Source: Aureimonas sp. OT7
Lineage (GTDB): Bacteria > Pseudomonadota > Alphaproteobacteria > Rhizobiales > Rhizobiaceae
Direction of reading: 5' to 3'
NCBI RefSeq assembly: GCF_014844055.1
Contig: NZ_CP062167.1
Coordinates: 1,007,501-1,071,500 of the forward strand
Length of the DNA stretch: 64,000 nucleotides
Positions 30,612-39,573 of the stretch are shown piece by piece; position 1 is the first letter of the stretch; the number at the start of each line of letters is the position of its first letter. A program made the position numbers and the translations under genes. The notes below the pieces were generated by a model. It was given only the letters and a program-made list of their open reading frames with translations. It had not been told where the DNA came from and did no database searches.

Positions 30612-31432
30612 GCGCAGGCGCAATCCCGCATCCGCCGGCGTGCTGGGTGGACGCCATCTCGATGCGTGTCGTGCCGCACGAGGCCGCCCTTCGCGGTGCA
30701 GCCCGCAACCCCGTGATCCTCCTGGGCGAGACGCATGACGATGCCGCCGTGCATCGCTGGCAGCTTCATGTTGCCGCGGGCCTCCTGGCGCTGGGCGAGC
30801 CTATGGTAATGGGGTTCGAGATGTTTCCGCGCCGGGTGCAGCCGGTTCTCGACCAGTGGGTGGGCGGCCAACTCTCTGCCGAAGCGTTTCTGGAGCGGGC
30901 CGACTGGAGCGCGGTCTGGGGCTTCCCGGCCGAACTATACTGGCCGCTCTTCCACTTCTGCCGGCAGATGCGCGTTCCCATGCGTGCGTTGAACTGCGAG
31001 CGGCCCCTGGTCACCAAGGTTGGCAAGCTTGGCTGGGAGGCGATCGACGATGCCGAGCGGGAGGGGATCACGCCGGCCCGGCCGGCGAGCGACGGTTACC
31101 GCCGATATCTCCATGCCATCTGCGGCCGGTCTGCACCGTCCGGAGGGCCCGCGTCCCCGGACGCGCCGGAGTTCGATCGTTTCGTGCGCGCACAGCAGAC
31201 GTGGGATCGCGCCTTCGCCTGCCGCATTGCCGATACGCTGAAGGACCTGCCCGGACATCGCGTCATCGGCATCATCGGGCGCGGCCATCTGGAACACGGC
31301 TACGGCACGCCGTTCCAACTCGAGGATCTCGGCGTCCGGAGCTCCATCCTGCTGCCCACGCGGGAGGCCATGTTCCTGCCTCGATCGCCCGATGCGATTG
31401 CCGATCTCATCTTCCGGATAGACGATCGGTAA
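30608..31432 (+). CDS. ChaN/PhuW-family protein
   Basis: About 274 residues. NPVILLGETHDDAAVHRWQLHV carries the GE-H motif of the ChaN (Tiki/EreA-like) superfamily; GFEMFPRRVQPVLDQW and IGIIGRGHLEHGYG, with a late GxGH, complete it. ChaN of Campylobacter binds heme dimers and PhuW sits in the Pseudomonas phu heme operon. TTG 30608 is chosen because it overlaps the previous stop (TTGA) and allows coupling; the ATG at 30662 is the alternative. No lipobox or signal peptide is visible, unlike the usual lipoprotein ChaN. Confidence 0.8.
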   Translation: MSAGAIPHPPACWVDAISMRVVPHEAALRGAARNPVILLGETHDDAAVHRWQLHVAAGLLALGEPMVMGFEMFPRRVQPVLDQWVGGQLSAEAFLERADWSAVWGFPAELYWPLFHFCRQMRVPMRALNCERPLVTKVGKLGWEAIDDAEREGITPARPASDGYRRYLHAICGRSAPSGGPASPDAPEFDRFVRAQQTWDRAFACRIADTLKDLPGHRVIGIIGRGHLEHGYGTPFQLEDLGVRSSILLPTREAMFLPRSPDAIADLIFRIDDR

Positions 31433-31495
31433 GAGAGGGGCATTATTGCTCGCTGCGTTCGGGCCCGGATGGCCGACCGCGTGGTCACGCCTGCC

Positions 31496-31519
31496 GCGCC
31501 GGGCATGACTGCCCGGGCG
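31496..31519. terminator. GC-rich hairpin between convergent genes
   Basis: GCGCCGGGCA (31496-31505) pairs, with one bulge, with TGCCCGGGCG (31510-31519) across TGAC. No T-run follows on either strand. It lies between the ChaN-like and TRAP genes and may act as a two-way, factor-assisted terminator. Confidence 0.4.
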
Positions 31520-31541
31520 GCGGAGCGGCGGGCCGAAAGGC

Positions 31542-32822
31542 TCAATTGCCCATGACGGCGTTCGGCAGCCAGGTCGCGAACGGAGCGTAGTACGACACCA
31601 TCAGCAGAACGATGATGTTGGAGAGCAGGAACGGCATGACCGCCTTGATGACCGGCAAAAGAGGGATGCGCGCGATGTTGCAGGCCACGAACAGGCACAC
31701 GCCGACCGGTGGTGTCGTCAGACCGATCATGAGGTTCAGCACCGCAAAGGTCGCGAAATGGACCGGATCGATACCGATGCTGGTCGCCAGAGTCAGCAGC
31801 GGGACGAACAGGATGATCAGCGCCGCGATCGTTTCCATGAACATGCCGACGATCAGCAGCAGGATGTTGATCAACAGAATGACCAGCAGCGGATTGTCGG
31901 TGATCGACAGGACGGTCTGCGCAAGCGCCTGCGGGATCCGCTCGGAGGCCAGGATGGAGCCGAACACGTTGGCGAAGCCCACGAGGGCCAGGATGCCGGC
32001 CGAGGAGACGGCGCTGTCGATGATGATGCGCGGCACCTTGGACAATGGCAGTTCCCGATAGACGAGCGTGCCCACCAGGAAGGCGTAGATGCAGGCGACG
32101 ACCGCCGTTTCGGTGGGCGTCGCCATGCCGGTGACGAGGCCGCCAATGATCAGCGCGATCATGGCAAGCGCCCACGACGCCGACAGCGTTGCCGAGACGA
32201 GCTCGCCCCAGCCCTGCCAGGGCATGCGCGGATAGTTGCGTCGCACGGAGATCACGTAGCAGGTGATGCCCATGCCGATCCCCATGAGGATGCCCGGCAC
32301 GGCGCCGGCAAGGAAAAGCTGCCCGACCGAGATGCCCGACAGCGCGCCGACGATGATCATCGGGACGCTGGGCGGCAGCATCGGGCCGACGGTGGAGGAG
32401 GCGGCCGTGATGGCGGCCGAGAAGTCGGCCGGGTAGCCGGACTTCTTCATGCCGGGGATCATGACCGAGCCGGTCGCCGCGACATCGGCGACGGCCGTGC
32501 CGGACACGCCCCCGAACATCATGGAATCGGCCACATTGGCCATGGCCAGGCCACCGCGCATCCATCCGACCAGCGCGTTGGCCAGGCGGATGATGCGCTC
32601 GGTCACGCCGCCGTAGTTCATCAGGTTGCCGGCCAGGATGAAGCCGGGAATGCACAGCAGCACGAAGACATCCATGCCGGCGTACATGCGCTGCGGCAGG
32701 ATGACGATCGGCAGGCCGGCCGCCAGCATGTAGGCGAGCGACGCCAGGGCCAGACAGATCGCGACGGGCACGCCGAGGGCGAGCGTCACCACGAAGGTGA
32801 CGAGAAGCAGTGCGAGTTCCAT
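31542..32822 (-). CDS. TRAP transporter large membrane subunit (DctM family)
   Basis: 426-residue, about 12-helix ion-coupled transporter subunit. VPVAICLALASLAYML, FVLLCIPGFILAGNLMNYGG, FGGVSGTAVADVAATGSVMIPGM and GLTTPPVGVCLFVACNIA are DctM family blocks. Last gene of a regulator-dctP-dctQ-dctM operon. Divergent linkage to mannonate dehydratase suggests a hexuronate or related sugar acid as substrate. Confidence 0.94.
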   Translation of the reverse strand: MELALLLVTFVVTLALGVPVAICLALASLAYMLAAGLPIVILPQRMYAGMDVFVLLCIPGFILAGNLMNYGGVTERIIRLANALVGWMRGGLAMANVADSMMFGGVSGTAVADVAATGSVMIPGMKKSGYPADFSAAITAASSTVGPMLPPSVPMIIVGALSGISVGQLFLAGAVPGILMGIGMGITCYVISVRRNYPRMPWQGWGELVSATLSASWALAMIALIIGGLVTGMATPTETAVVACIYAFLVGTLVYRELPLSKVPRIIIDSAVSSAGILALVGFANVFGSILASERIPQALAQTVLSITDNPLLVILLINILLLIVGMFMETIAALIILFVPLLTLATSIGIDPVHFATFAVLNLMIGLTTPPVGVCLFVACNIARIPLLPVIKAVMPFLLSNIIVLLMVSYYAPFATWLPNAVMGN

Positions 32823-32825
32823 CGA

Positions 32826-33332
32826 TCAGGCTTCCTCTGGCCGTTGCGGACGCCCGTCATCGGCGCCGGTCAGCATGCCGACGACCCGCAGGGCGGAAAA
32901 GAAAAACAGAAGGACCGCCAGCACGAAGACGCTGGCATGGACCATGTCCATCGTGACGCGGAGGGCGGGCGACCGCTGGAAGGCGCCGATCTGCACGAAG
33001 CGCCATGCCGGCCAGATCATCGTTGCCGCCAGCAGCGCAGTGGCGGCCAGCGCCACCAGGCGCATCCACCAGGAGGCGCGTTCGGGCACCGCTTCCTGCA
33101 GGAGGTCCACCGCGACGAACTCGCCGGTCATCAGCGACAGGCCGATGCCGAAGGCGACCATGTAAAGGAGAAGGATGCGCGACAGCTCTTCCGTCCAGAC
33201 CGGCGATGGCAGGCCGAAGGTTCGCGTGGCGATCTGCAGCGTGACGACGACGATCAGCCCGAAGAAGGCAAGTCCGACGAGGCTGCGGGTGGTCGTGACC
33301 AGAAGGCGCGAAAGGAGGTTCAGGAAGTGCAT
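32826..33332 (-). CDS. TRAP transporter small membrane subunit (DctQ family)
   Basis: 168-residue, four-helix subunit: LVGLAFFGLIVVVTLQIATRTF first helix, WTEELSRILLLYMVAFGIG with the typical WTEELSR motif, then two more helices. The start at 33332 has a GGGGA site 8 bases upstream on the minus strand. It sits 3 bases before dctM. Confidence 0.9.
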   Translation of the reverse strand: MHFLNLLSRLLVTTTRSLVGLAFFGLIVVVTLQIATRTFGLPSPVWTEELSRILLLYMVAFGIGLSLMTGEFVAVDLLQEAVPERASWWMRLVALAATALLAATMIWPAWRFVQIGAFQRSPALRVTMDMVHASVFVLAVLLFFFSALRVVGMLTGADDGRPQRPEEA

Positions 33333-33396
33333 TGGCGATCCCCATGCGTTTCGCGCGATGGCCTGAGCGTATTTCCAGGCCATCGCGCGCTTCGGA

Positions 33397-34368
33397 TCAG
33401 CGGGCGAACAGCTCTTCGACCGTCGGACGGATTTCAGCGTCGACGGAGTCGATCACGGGCTGGCGCGCCTTTTCGGCAAAGGCCGCCTGGTCCACTTCCA
33501 CGAAGGTCATGCCTTTGGCCTCCAGGTCGGCGCGGATCGCTTCCTCGTCGGCCAGGAACTGCTCGCGCTCGAATTCCTGCGCAATCTTCGCAGCTTCGAT
33601 AAGGTGCGCCTGGTCCGCTTCTTCGAGCTGGCTCCAGACCTGCTCCGCGATCGCCAGATAGATCCAGGAACGGACATGCTCGGTCATGTTCACATGGCTC
33701 TGCACCTCATTGAACGAGGCGCTCTGGATAAGCGCGAGCGGATTCTCCTGGCCGGCGATCGTGCCGTTCTGGAGCGAGGTGAATACCTCCGAGAAGGCCA
33801 TGGGCGTCGGCAAGGCACCGAGCGCGGTCCACGTATCCACGAACAGCGGCACGTTGGGCACGCGCATGCGCATGCGCTGGAGTTCGTCCGGCGTGGTGAT
33901 CGCCCGGTTGGCGGTCAGGTTGCGCGGGCCGCGCGCAAAATAGGCGAGGGGGCGTACCTGGGCCCGCTCGACGATCTGCGCCTCGATCTGGTCGCCGATG
34001 TCGCCGGACGCGACCGCGTCCATTTCTTCCAGCGTCTGGTAGGCGTAGGGCAGGGCCAGCAGGGCCGCCATCGGCGCCCAGTTCTGCAGGCTCTCGCCGG
34101 TGATGGTCATCTCCACCGTGCCGAGCTGCATGCCGTTGATCAGGTCGATCTCGCGGCCGAGCGAGTCGTTCGGGTAGACTTCGACGACGATGCGCCCGTC
34201 GGTCCGCGCCTTGACCTCCTCGCCGAAACGAAGCGCCGCCTTGTGCCAGGAGTTCTGCTCATTGGCGAGATGGCCGAGCTTGAGCGTCAGATCCTGCGCC
34301 AATGCGCCCGTGCCTGTCGCCAGCGCCACGATCAGCCCCGCGATACCCGTCTTGAAACCCGTTGTCAT
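33397..34368 (-). CDS. TRAP transporter periplasmic binding protein (DctP family)
   Basis: 323 residues with a signal peptide (GIAGLIVALATGTGALAQ). The DctP pattern is clear: LKLGHLANEQNSWHKAALRFGEEV, EVYPNDSLGREIDLINGMQLG, the Arg-bearing MRMRVPNVPLFVDTW that binds the substrate carboxylate, and EVFTSLQNGTIAGQENP. A strong AGGGAGG ribosome site precedes ATG 34368. It belongs to the hexuronate-linked TRAP operon; which uronate or aldonate it binds cannot be read from sequence. Confidence 0.94.
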   Translation of the reverse strand: MTTGFKTGIAGLIVALATGTGALAQDLTLKLGHLANEQNSWHKAALRFGEEVKARTDGRIVVEVYPNDSLGREIDLINGMQLGTVEMTITGESLQNWAPMAALLALPYAYQTLEEMDAVASGDIGDQIEAQIVERAQVRPLAYFARGPRNLTANRAITTPDELQRMRMRVPNVPLFVDTWTALGALPTPMAFSEVFTSLQNGTIAGQENPLALIQSASFNEVQSHVNMTEHVRSWIYLAIAEQVWSQLEEADQAHLIEAAKIAQEFEREQFLADEEAIRADLEAKGMTFVEVDQAAFAEKARQPVIDSVDAEIRPTVEELFAR

Positions 34369-34398
34369 GAAATCCTCCCTGAAGATGCGTTCGAAAGT

Positions 34399-35097
34399 TC
34401 AGCCGCCCTTCCCGAACAGGTCGGGATGGGCCGCGGCGATATCCGGAAGCGAGCGCAGGATTTCGCGCAGGTGCCCGCGCATGGCCTCCTCCGCGGCGGC
34501 GGCGTCGGCCGCCTCGATGGCTCGCGCTATGGTTTCGTGCTGGGCGATCAGCCGGCGCACATGCATCTCCTCGACGCTGAGGTAGCGGATGCGGTCCATC
34601 TGCGCCTTGACGTCTTCCACCACGCGCCAGGCGAAGGGCACGCCGGCAATCTCTGCCAGCGTGCGGTGGAACAGCTCGTCGAGTTTCATGAAGGCGGCGA
34701 CGTCGTCCTCGGCGACACGCTTCTGGTCGTCGATCTGGGCCAGCAGCCGGCGGGCGTCGTTGCCGTCGGCACGGGCGGCCGCCGCGCGTACGACATCGGA
34801 CTCGATCGCCTCGCGTACGAAGCGCGCCTCGGTGACCGCCTCCGCCGTTATTGGACTGACCATCGTGCCCCGTTGCGGCCGAACCCTGACAAGCCCTGCC
34901 TCGGCAAGCTTGATGAAGGCTTCGCGCACGGGCTGCCGCGACACGGAGTAGGCGCGTGCGATCTCGGTTTCGGAGATGATCTCGCCGGGACGCAGCTCGG
35001 CGCGCACGATCCGTCCCCGCAAGCTTTCGTAGAGCTGCGGCGCAATGGCGGTGTCGGCGTCGAGCTCGACGGCCGATCGCTCCGATCCTGCTCCCAC
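34399..35097 (-). CDS. GntR-family transcriptional regulator (FadR subfamily)
   Basis: 232 residues: N-terminal winged helix (LYESLRGRIVRAELRPGEIIS, then AYSVSRQPVREAFIKLAEAGLV) and an all-helical FCD effector domain (FVREAIESDVVRAAA, DELFHRTLAEIAG, HETIARAIEAADA) with metal-binding Asp and His positions. GTG 35097 is chosen because AGGAGG lies 6 bases upstream; ATG 35133 is the alternative. First gene of the TRAP operon and divergent from uxuA, so it probably represses both in the absence of a sugar-acid inducer, as UxuR and ExuR do. Confidence 0.9.
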   Translation of the reverse strand: MGAGSERSAVELDADTAIAPQLYESLRGRIVRAELRPGEIISETEIARAYSVSRQPVREAFIKLAEAGLVRVRPQRGTMVSPITAEAVTEARFVREAIESDVVRAAAARADGNDARRLLAQIDDQKRVAEDDVAAFMKLDELFHRTLAEIAGVPFAWRVVEDVKAQMDRIRYLSVEEMHVRRLIAQHETIARAIEAADAAAAEEAMRGHLREILRSLPDIAAAHPDLFGKGG

Positions 35098-35103
35098 GCG
35101 AAT

Positions 35104-35109
35104 CCTCCT
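35104..35109 (-). promoter_or_regulatory. Ribosome binding site deciding the GntR start
   Basis: AGGAGG on the minus strand, 6 bases before GTG 35097. The alternative ATG at 35133 has no such site. Confidence 0.6.
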
Positions 35110-35141
35110 CGTCCTCGCTCCTATTGTCTCCATACTTCCAT

Positions 35142-35157
35142 ACTAGTCAACTCTAGT
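35142..35157. promoter_or_regulatory. Operator-like inverted repeat between GntR and uxuA
   Basis: ACTAG (35142-35146) and CTAGT (35153-35157) form a perfect 5-bp inverted repeat across six bases. It lies 57 bases before uxuA and 45 bases before the GntR start, in the only non-coding gap between them. Confidence 0.45.
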
Positions 35158-35213
35158 CTAAGAATCGCTTCGTTCGGTCCCTGCCGGGGCCGGTGAACAT
35201 GGGAGAGTGCCCG

Positions 35214-36434
35214 ATGAGGCAGACTTGGCGATGGTTCGGTCCGCACGATCTGACCTCGGTCGACGACATGCGGCAGGCTGGCGTGGAGGGAGTCGTCAGT
35301 GCCTTGCACCACGTGTCGACCGGTGCGGTCTGGACCGATGAGGAAATCCGCAAGCGGCAGGGCGAAATTTCCCGGATGAAGGATGGCAGCGCTTCCGGCC
35401 TGTCCTGGGAAATCGTCGAGAGCCTGCCCGTATCGGAAGCCATAAAGAAGCAGAAGGGCGACTGGCGCGCCCACATCGCGAACTACAAGGTGAGCCTCGA
35501 AAACCTCGCGGCTGCCGGGCTACAGACCATCTGCTACAATTTCATGCCCGTGCTGGACTGGACGCGCACGGACCTCGCCTTCCGCGTGAGCCATGGCGGC
35601 ACGACCATGCGCTTCGACCATGTCGATTTCGCCGCGTTCGATATTCACATCCTGCAGCGGGCCGGCGCTGCCGAAAGCTTCGGGCCCGAGGTCGCCGAGG
35701 CGGCCGGTGAGCGTTTCGCGGGGATGAGCGAAGAGCGCAAGCGTCAACTGGCCGCCAATGTCACGGCCGGTCTGCCCGGCTCCACCGAAAGCATGACCAC
35801 GCAGGAGGTGAGGCAGCACCTTGCCGAGTACGATTCCATCGGCGCGGACGCCTTGCGGGCGAACTTCATTGCCTTCCTGGAAGAGGTGACGCCGGTGGCC
35901 GAAAGGCTGGGGATGCGGCTCTGCTGCCATCCCGACGACCCGCCTTTCCCGCTGCTGGGCCTGCCGCGCATCATGTCGACGGCCGACGACTACGCCGTCA
36001 TCCTCGGTGCGGTGGACAGTCCGGCCAGCGGCATGACGCTCTGCTCGGGCTCGCTCGGGGCGCGGCCCGACAACGACATCCCGGCGATCATGCGGCGCTT
36101 TGCGCCGCGCGTGCATTTCTTGCATCTGCGCAACGTGACGCTGGAAACGCCGGGCATGCCGGCATCCTTCCATGAAGCGGAGCATCTCGGCGGGGGCACC
36201 GACATGGTGGCCCTGATCGCCGAGATCGTGGCGGAAGAGGCGCGCCGCAGGGCCGAGGGCCGGGCGGACCACCAGATACCCATGCGGCCGGATCATGGAC
36301 AGGACATCGTCGACGATCTCGGCCGCGATGGGCAGCCCGGCTACCCGATCATCGGGCGGCTGAAGGGCCTTGCGGAGCTTCGCGGCGTCATGACGGCACT
36401 GACTCACCCGTCAGTGGCGCAGCGGCCGGCATAG
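35214..36434 (+). CDS. uxuA: Mannonate dehydratase UxuA
   Basis: 406-residue enzyme that dehydrates D-mannonate to 2-keto-3-deoxygluconate in glucuronate breakdown. MRQTWRWFGPHDLTSVDDMRQAG at the start, ICYNFMPVLDWTRTDL, RLCCHPDDPPFPLLGLPRI and MRPDHGQDIVDD are UxuA blocks with the metal-binding Cys, His and Asp. ATG 35214 is preceded by GGGAGAG; an upstream in-frame ATG at 35193 lacks a site. Divergent from the GntR-TRAP operon. Its last 47 bases overlap the convergent RND gene. Confidence 0.95.
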   Translation: MRQTWRWFGPHDLTSVDDMRQAGVEGVVSALHHVSTGAVWTDEEIRKRQGEISRMKDGSASGLSWEIVESLPVSEAIKKQKGDWRAHIANYKVSLENLAAAGLQTICYNFMPVLDWTRTDLAFRVSHGGTTMRFDHVDFAAFDIHILQRAGAAESFGPEVAEAAGERFAGMSEERKRQLAANVTAGLPGSTESMTTQEVRQHLAEYDSIGADALRANFIAFLEEVTPVAERLGMRLCCHPDDPPFPLLGLPRIMSTADDYAVILGAVDSPASGMTLCSGSLGARPDNDIPAIMRRFAPRVHFLHLRNVTLETPGMPASFHEAEHLGGGTDMVALIAEIVAEEARRRAEGRADHQIPMRPDHGQDIVDDLGRDGQPGYPIIGRLKGLAELRGVMTALTHPSVAQRPA

Positions 36435-39400
36435 CCTTGCGGCGCGTCGGCGCAAGCCGGCGCACCAGGACGTAGAAGACCGGCGTCAGGAACAGGCCGA
36501 TCAACGTGACGCCGATCATACCGGCGAAGACGGCGATGCCCATGGCCGAGCGCATCTCCGCGCCGGCTCCCGTCGAAAGGACGAGCGGCAGCACGCCCAT
36601 GATGAAGGCCAGCGACGTCATCAGGATCGGCCGCAGCCGCAGCCGCGCCGCCTCTATGGCGGCGTCTCTGGCGCTGCGCCCCTCGGCCTCCAGCTCGCGG
36701 GCGAACTCCACGATCAGGATGGCGTTCTTGGCCGATAATCCGACAAGCACGATCAGGCCGATCTGCGTGAAGATATTGTTGTCGCCCCCGGTGAGCCAGA
36801 TGCCGGCGAGCGCCGAGAACAGCCCGGCCGGCACGATCAGCAGGATCGCTATCGGCAGGGTCAGGCTTTCGTACTGGGCGGCCAGAACCAGGAAGACCAG
36901 GAGAAGCGCGAGCGGGAAAATGATCACACCCGAATTGCCGGCGATGATCTCCTGGTAGGTCAGCTCCGTCCATTCGAAGGAGAAGCCGGGCGGCAGCGTT
37001 TCCGCCGCGATGCGTTCCACCGCCTCTTGCGCCTGTCCGCTCGAATAGCCGGGCGCGGCGTTGCCGTTGACGTCGGCCGACAGGAAACCGTTGTAGCGCA
37101 AGGCGCGCTCCGGCCCGGACACCAGCTCGACATTCATCAGGGCCGACAGCGGGATCATCTCGCCGGTGTTGGACCGCACCTTCAGGGCGCCAATGTCCTC
37201 GGCCCGCGCGCGATAGGGTGCGTCGGCCTGGACACGGACCGAATAGGTCCGGCCGAACTGGTTGAAGTCGTTGACGTAGAGCGAGCCGAGATAGATCTGC
37301 AGCGTGTTGAAGATCTCGGTGATGGGGACGTCCAGCTGGCGGGCGCGGGCCCTGTCCACATCGGCGAAAAGCTGCGGCACGTCGATGCCGTACCCGGTGA
37401 AGAGGCCGACGAGTTCAGGCGCCTGCTGCGCCCCTGCCAGAAACGCCTTTACCGTATCGTCGAGGGCCTGGAAGCCGTTGCCGGCCCGATCCTCGATCTG
37501 CAGCTTGAAGCCGCCGATCGTGCCGAGCCCCTGCACCGGCGGCGGCGGGAAGATGGCCGTGAAGGCCTCTTCGATCCCGGCGAAGCGGCCGTTGAGGTTC
37601 TGCGCGATGGCGCCGGCCGAAAGCTCTGCCGTCTTCCTGTCCTCGAACGGGTCGAGGGCCAGGAACACCACGCCGGCATTGGACGAGTTGGTGAAGCCAT
37701 TGATCGACAGGCCGGGGAAGGCGATGGTGCTTTCCACGCCCGGCGTCTCCAGCGCGATGTCGCCCATGGCGCGCACCACCTCTTCCGTCCGGTCGAGCGA
37801 GGCGCCATCGGGTAGCTGCGCGAACCCGACGAGATACTGCTTGTCCTGCGCCGGAACGAAGCCGCCGGGCACGGAGTTGAACAGCACCGCGGTCATGGCC
37901 ACCATCAGGACGTAGAGCCCCAGCGTGATGCCCTTGCGGGAAATGACGCCGCCCACCCCGTTGCCGTAGCGCCTGGAACTTGCCCCGAAGAAGCGGTTGA
38001 AGCCGCGAAAGAACCAGCCGAGAGTCCGGTCCAGGAACCGCGTGAGGCGATCCTTCGGGGCGTCGTGACCGCGCAGCAGCAACGCCGCCAGCGCGGGAGA
38101 CAATGTCAGCGAGTTGAAGGCCGAGATGACGGTGGAGATGGCGAGCGTCAGCGCGAACTGCCGGTAGAACTGCCCCGTGAGGCCAGAAATGAAAGCCAGC
38201 GGCACGAAGACGGCCACCAGCACCAGTGCGATGGCGATGATCGGGCCCGACACCTCGCTCATGGCCTTGTAGGTGGCCTCGCGTGGAGCAAGGCCGTTCT
38301 CGATGTTGCGCTCGACGTTCTCAACCACCACGATGGCGTCGTCGACGACGATGCCGATGGCCAGCACGAGGCCGAACAGGCTCAGCGCGTTGATCGAGAA
38401 TCCCAGGAAATACATGACCGCGAAGGTGCCGACGATCGATACGGGCACGGCCAGGAGGGGAATGATCGAGGCGCGCCAGGTCTGCAGGAAGACGATGACC
38501 ACCAGCACGACCAGGAGAATCGCTTCCAGCAACGTATCGACGACCGCCTCGATGGATGCCCGCACGAACTGCGTCGTATCGTAGACGATCTCGTAGTCGA
38601 TGCCCTCGGGCATGGTCTGCTTGATCTCGGCCATGATGGAGCGGACCTCGTCCGCGATGGCGATCGCGTTGGAGCCGGGAGCCTGGAAGACCGGTATGGC
38701 GACGGCCGGCTCGTTGGACAGAAGCGAGCGCAGCGCATAGTCGCTGGCGCCGAGCTCCACCCGGCCGATGTCGCGGATGCGCGTCAGCGCGCCTGTTTCC
38801 GGGTCCGTGCGCACGATGATATTGGAAAATTCCTCGACATCCTTCAGTCGGCCCTGCGCGTTGACCGAAAGCTGGAATTCGACGCCCGGCACGCTGGGCG
38901 ACGCGCCGATGACGCCGGCGGCCGCCTGAATGTTCTGCTCCCGTACGGCTTGCACCACGTCGCTGGCCGACAGGCCGCGCGCCGCCGTCTTCTCCGGATC
39001 GAGCCAGATGCGCATGGAATAATCGCCGGAGCCGAACAGTTGCACCTGCCCCATGCCCTCCACGCGCGCCAACCGGTCGCGCACGTTGATAAGGGCGTAG
39101 TTGCGAAGGTAGGTCAGGTCATAGCGCCCGTTGGGCGAGGTCAGGTGCACCACGAGCATCAGGTCGGGAGATGATTTGATGACGGTGACGCCGAGGCGGC
39201 GCACCTCCTCGGGCAGGCGCGGTTCGGCCTGGGCGACGCGGTTCTGCACGAGCTGCTGCGCCTGGTCCGGGTCGGTGCCGATGCGGAAGGTGACGGTCAG
39301 CTGCATGACGCCGTCCGTCGTCGTCTGGCTGGACATGTAGAGCATGTCTTCGACGCCGTTGACCTGCTCTTCCAGCGGGGTCGCCACCGTCTCGGCGATC

Positions 39401-39573
39401 ACCGCCGGGTTGGCGCCCGGATAGGTGGCGCGCACCACGATAGAGGGTGGCACGACGTCCGGGTATTCGCTGATCGGCAGGGCGAAGATGGACAGGAGCC
39501 CGCCCAGAAAGATCAGGAAGGACAGGACACCGGCAAAGACCGGCCGGTCGATGAAGAATCGCGAGATGTTCAT
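36388..39573 (-). CDS. RND multidrug efflux transporter, HAE1 family (AcrB/MexF/BepE-like)
   Basis: 1061-residue inner-membrane proton-driven pump, a trimer in the family. Two repeats of 1+5 helices with large periplasmic loops. First helix FFIDRPVFAGVLSFLIFLGG, the helix-4 proton relay LAIGIVVDDAIVVVENVERN with the double Asp, and later GLSAKNAILIVEFA are complete. It overlaps the adaptor gene by 4 bases and the convergent uxuA by 47. No outer-membrane channel gene follows, so it must use a TolC-like protein encoded elsewhere. Likely repressed by the TetR protein upstream. Confidence 0.96.
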   Translation of the reverse strand: MNISRFFIDRPVFAGVLSFLIFLGGLLSIFALPISEYPDVVPPSIVVRATYPGANPAVIAETVATPLEEQVNGVEDMLYMSSQTTTDGVMQLTVTFRIGTDPDQAQQLVQNRVAQAEPRLPEEVRRLGVTVIKSSPDLMLVVHLTSPNGRYDLTYLRNYALINVRDRLARVEGMGQVQLFGSGDYSMRIWLDPEKTAARGLSASDVVQAVREQNIQAAAGVIGASPSVPGVEFQLSVNAQGRLKDVEEFSNIIVRTDPETGALTRIRDIGRVELGASDYALRSLLSNEPAVAIPVFQAPGSNAIAIADEVRSIMAEIKQTMPEGIDYEIVYDTTQFVRASIEAVVDTLLEAILLVVLVVIVFLQTWRASIIPLLAVPVSIVGTFAVMYFLGFSINALSLFGLVLAIGIVVDDAIVVVENVERNIENGLAPREATYKAMSEVSGPIIAIALVLVAVFVPLAFISGLTGQFYRQFALTLAISTVISAFNSLTLSPALAALLLRGHDAPKDRLTRFLDRTLGWFFRGFNRFFGASSRRYGNGVGGVISRKGITLGLYVLMVAMTAVLFNSVPGGFVPAQDKQYLVGFAQLPDGASLDRTEEVVRAMGDIALETPGVESTIAFPGLSINGFTNSSNAGVVFLALDPFEDRKTAELSAGAIAQNLNGRFAGIEEAFTAIFPPPPVQGLGTIGGFKLQIEDRAGNGFQALDDTVKAFLAGAQQAPELVGLFTGYGIDVPQLFADVDRARARQLDVPITEIFNTLQIYLGSLYVNDFNQFGRTYSVRVQADAPYRARAEDIGALKVRSNTGEMIPLSALMNVELVSGPERALRYNGFLSADVNGNAAPGYSSGQAQEAVERIAAETLPPGFSFEWTELTYQEIIAGNSGVIIFPLALLLVFLVLAAQYESLTLPIAILLIVPAGLFSALAGIWLTGGDNNIFTQIGLIVLVGLSAKNAILIVEFARELEAEGRSARDAAIEAARLRLRPILMTSLAFIMGVLPLVLSTGAGAEMRSAMGIAVFAGMIGVTLIGLFLTPVFYVLVRRLAPTRRKAMPAAAPLTGESVPS

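Noticed and set aside
31758..33602. 614-codon plus-strand frame over the TRAP membrane genes
   Set aside because: His/Asp/Gln/Arg-rich sequence produced by reading hydrophobic helices backwards; the TRAP genes on the other strand are certain.
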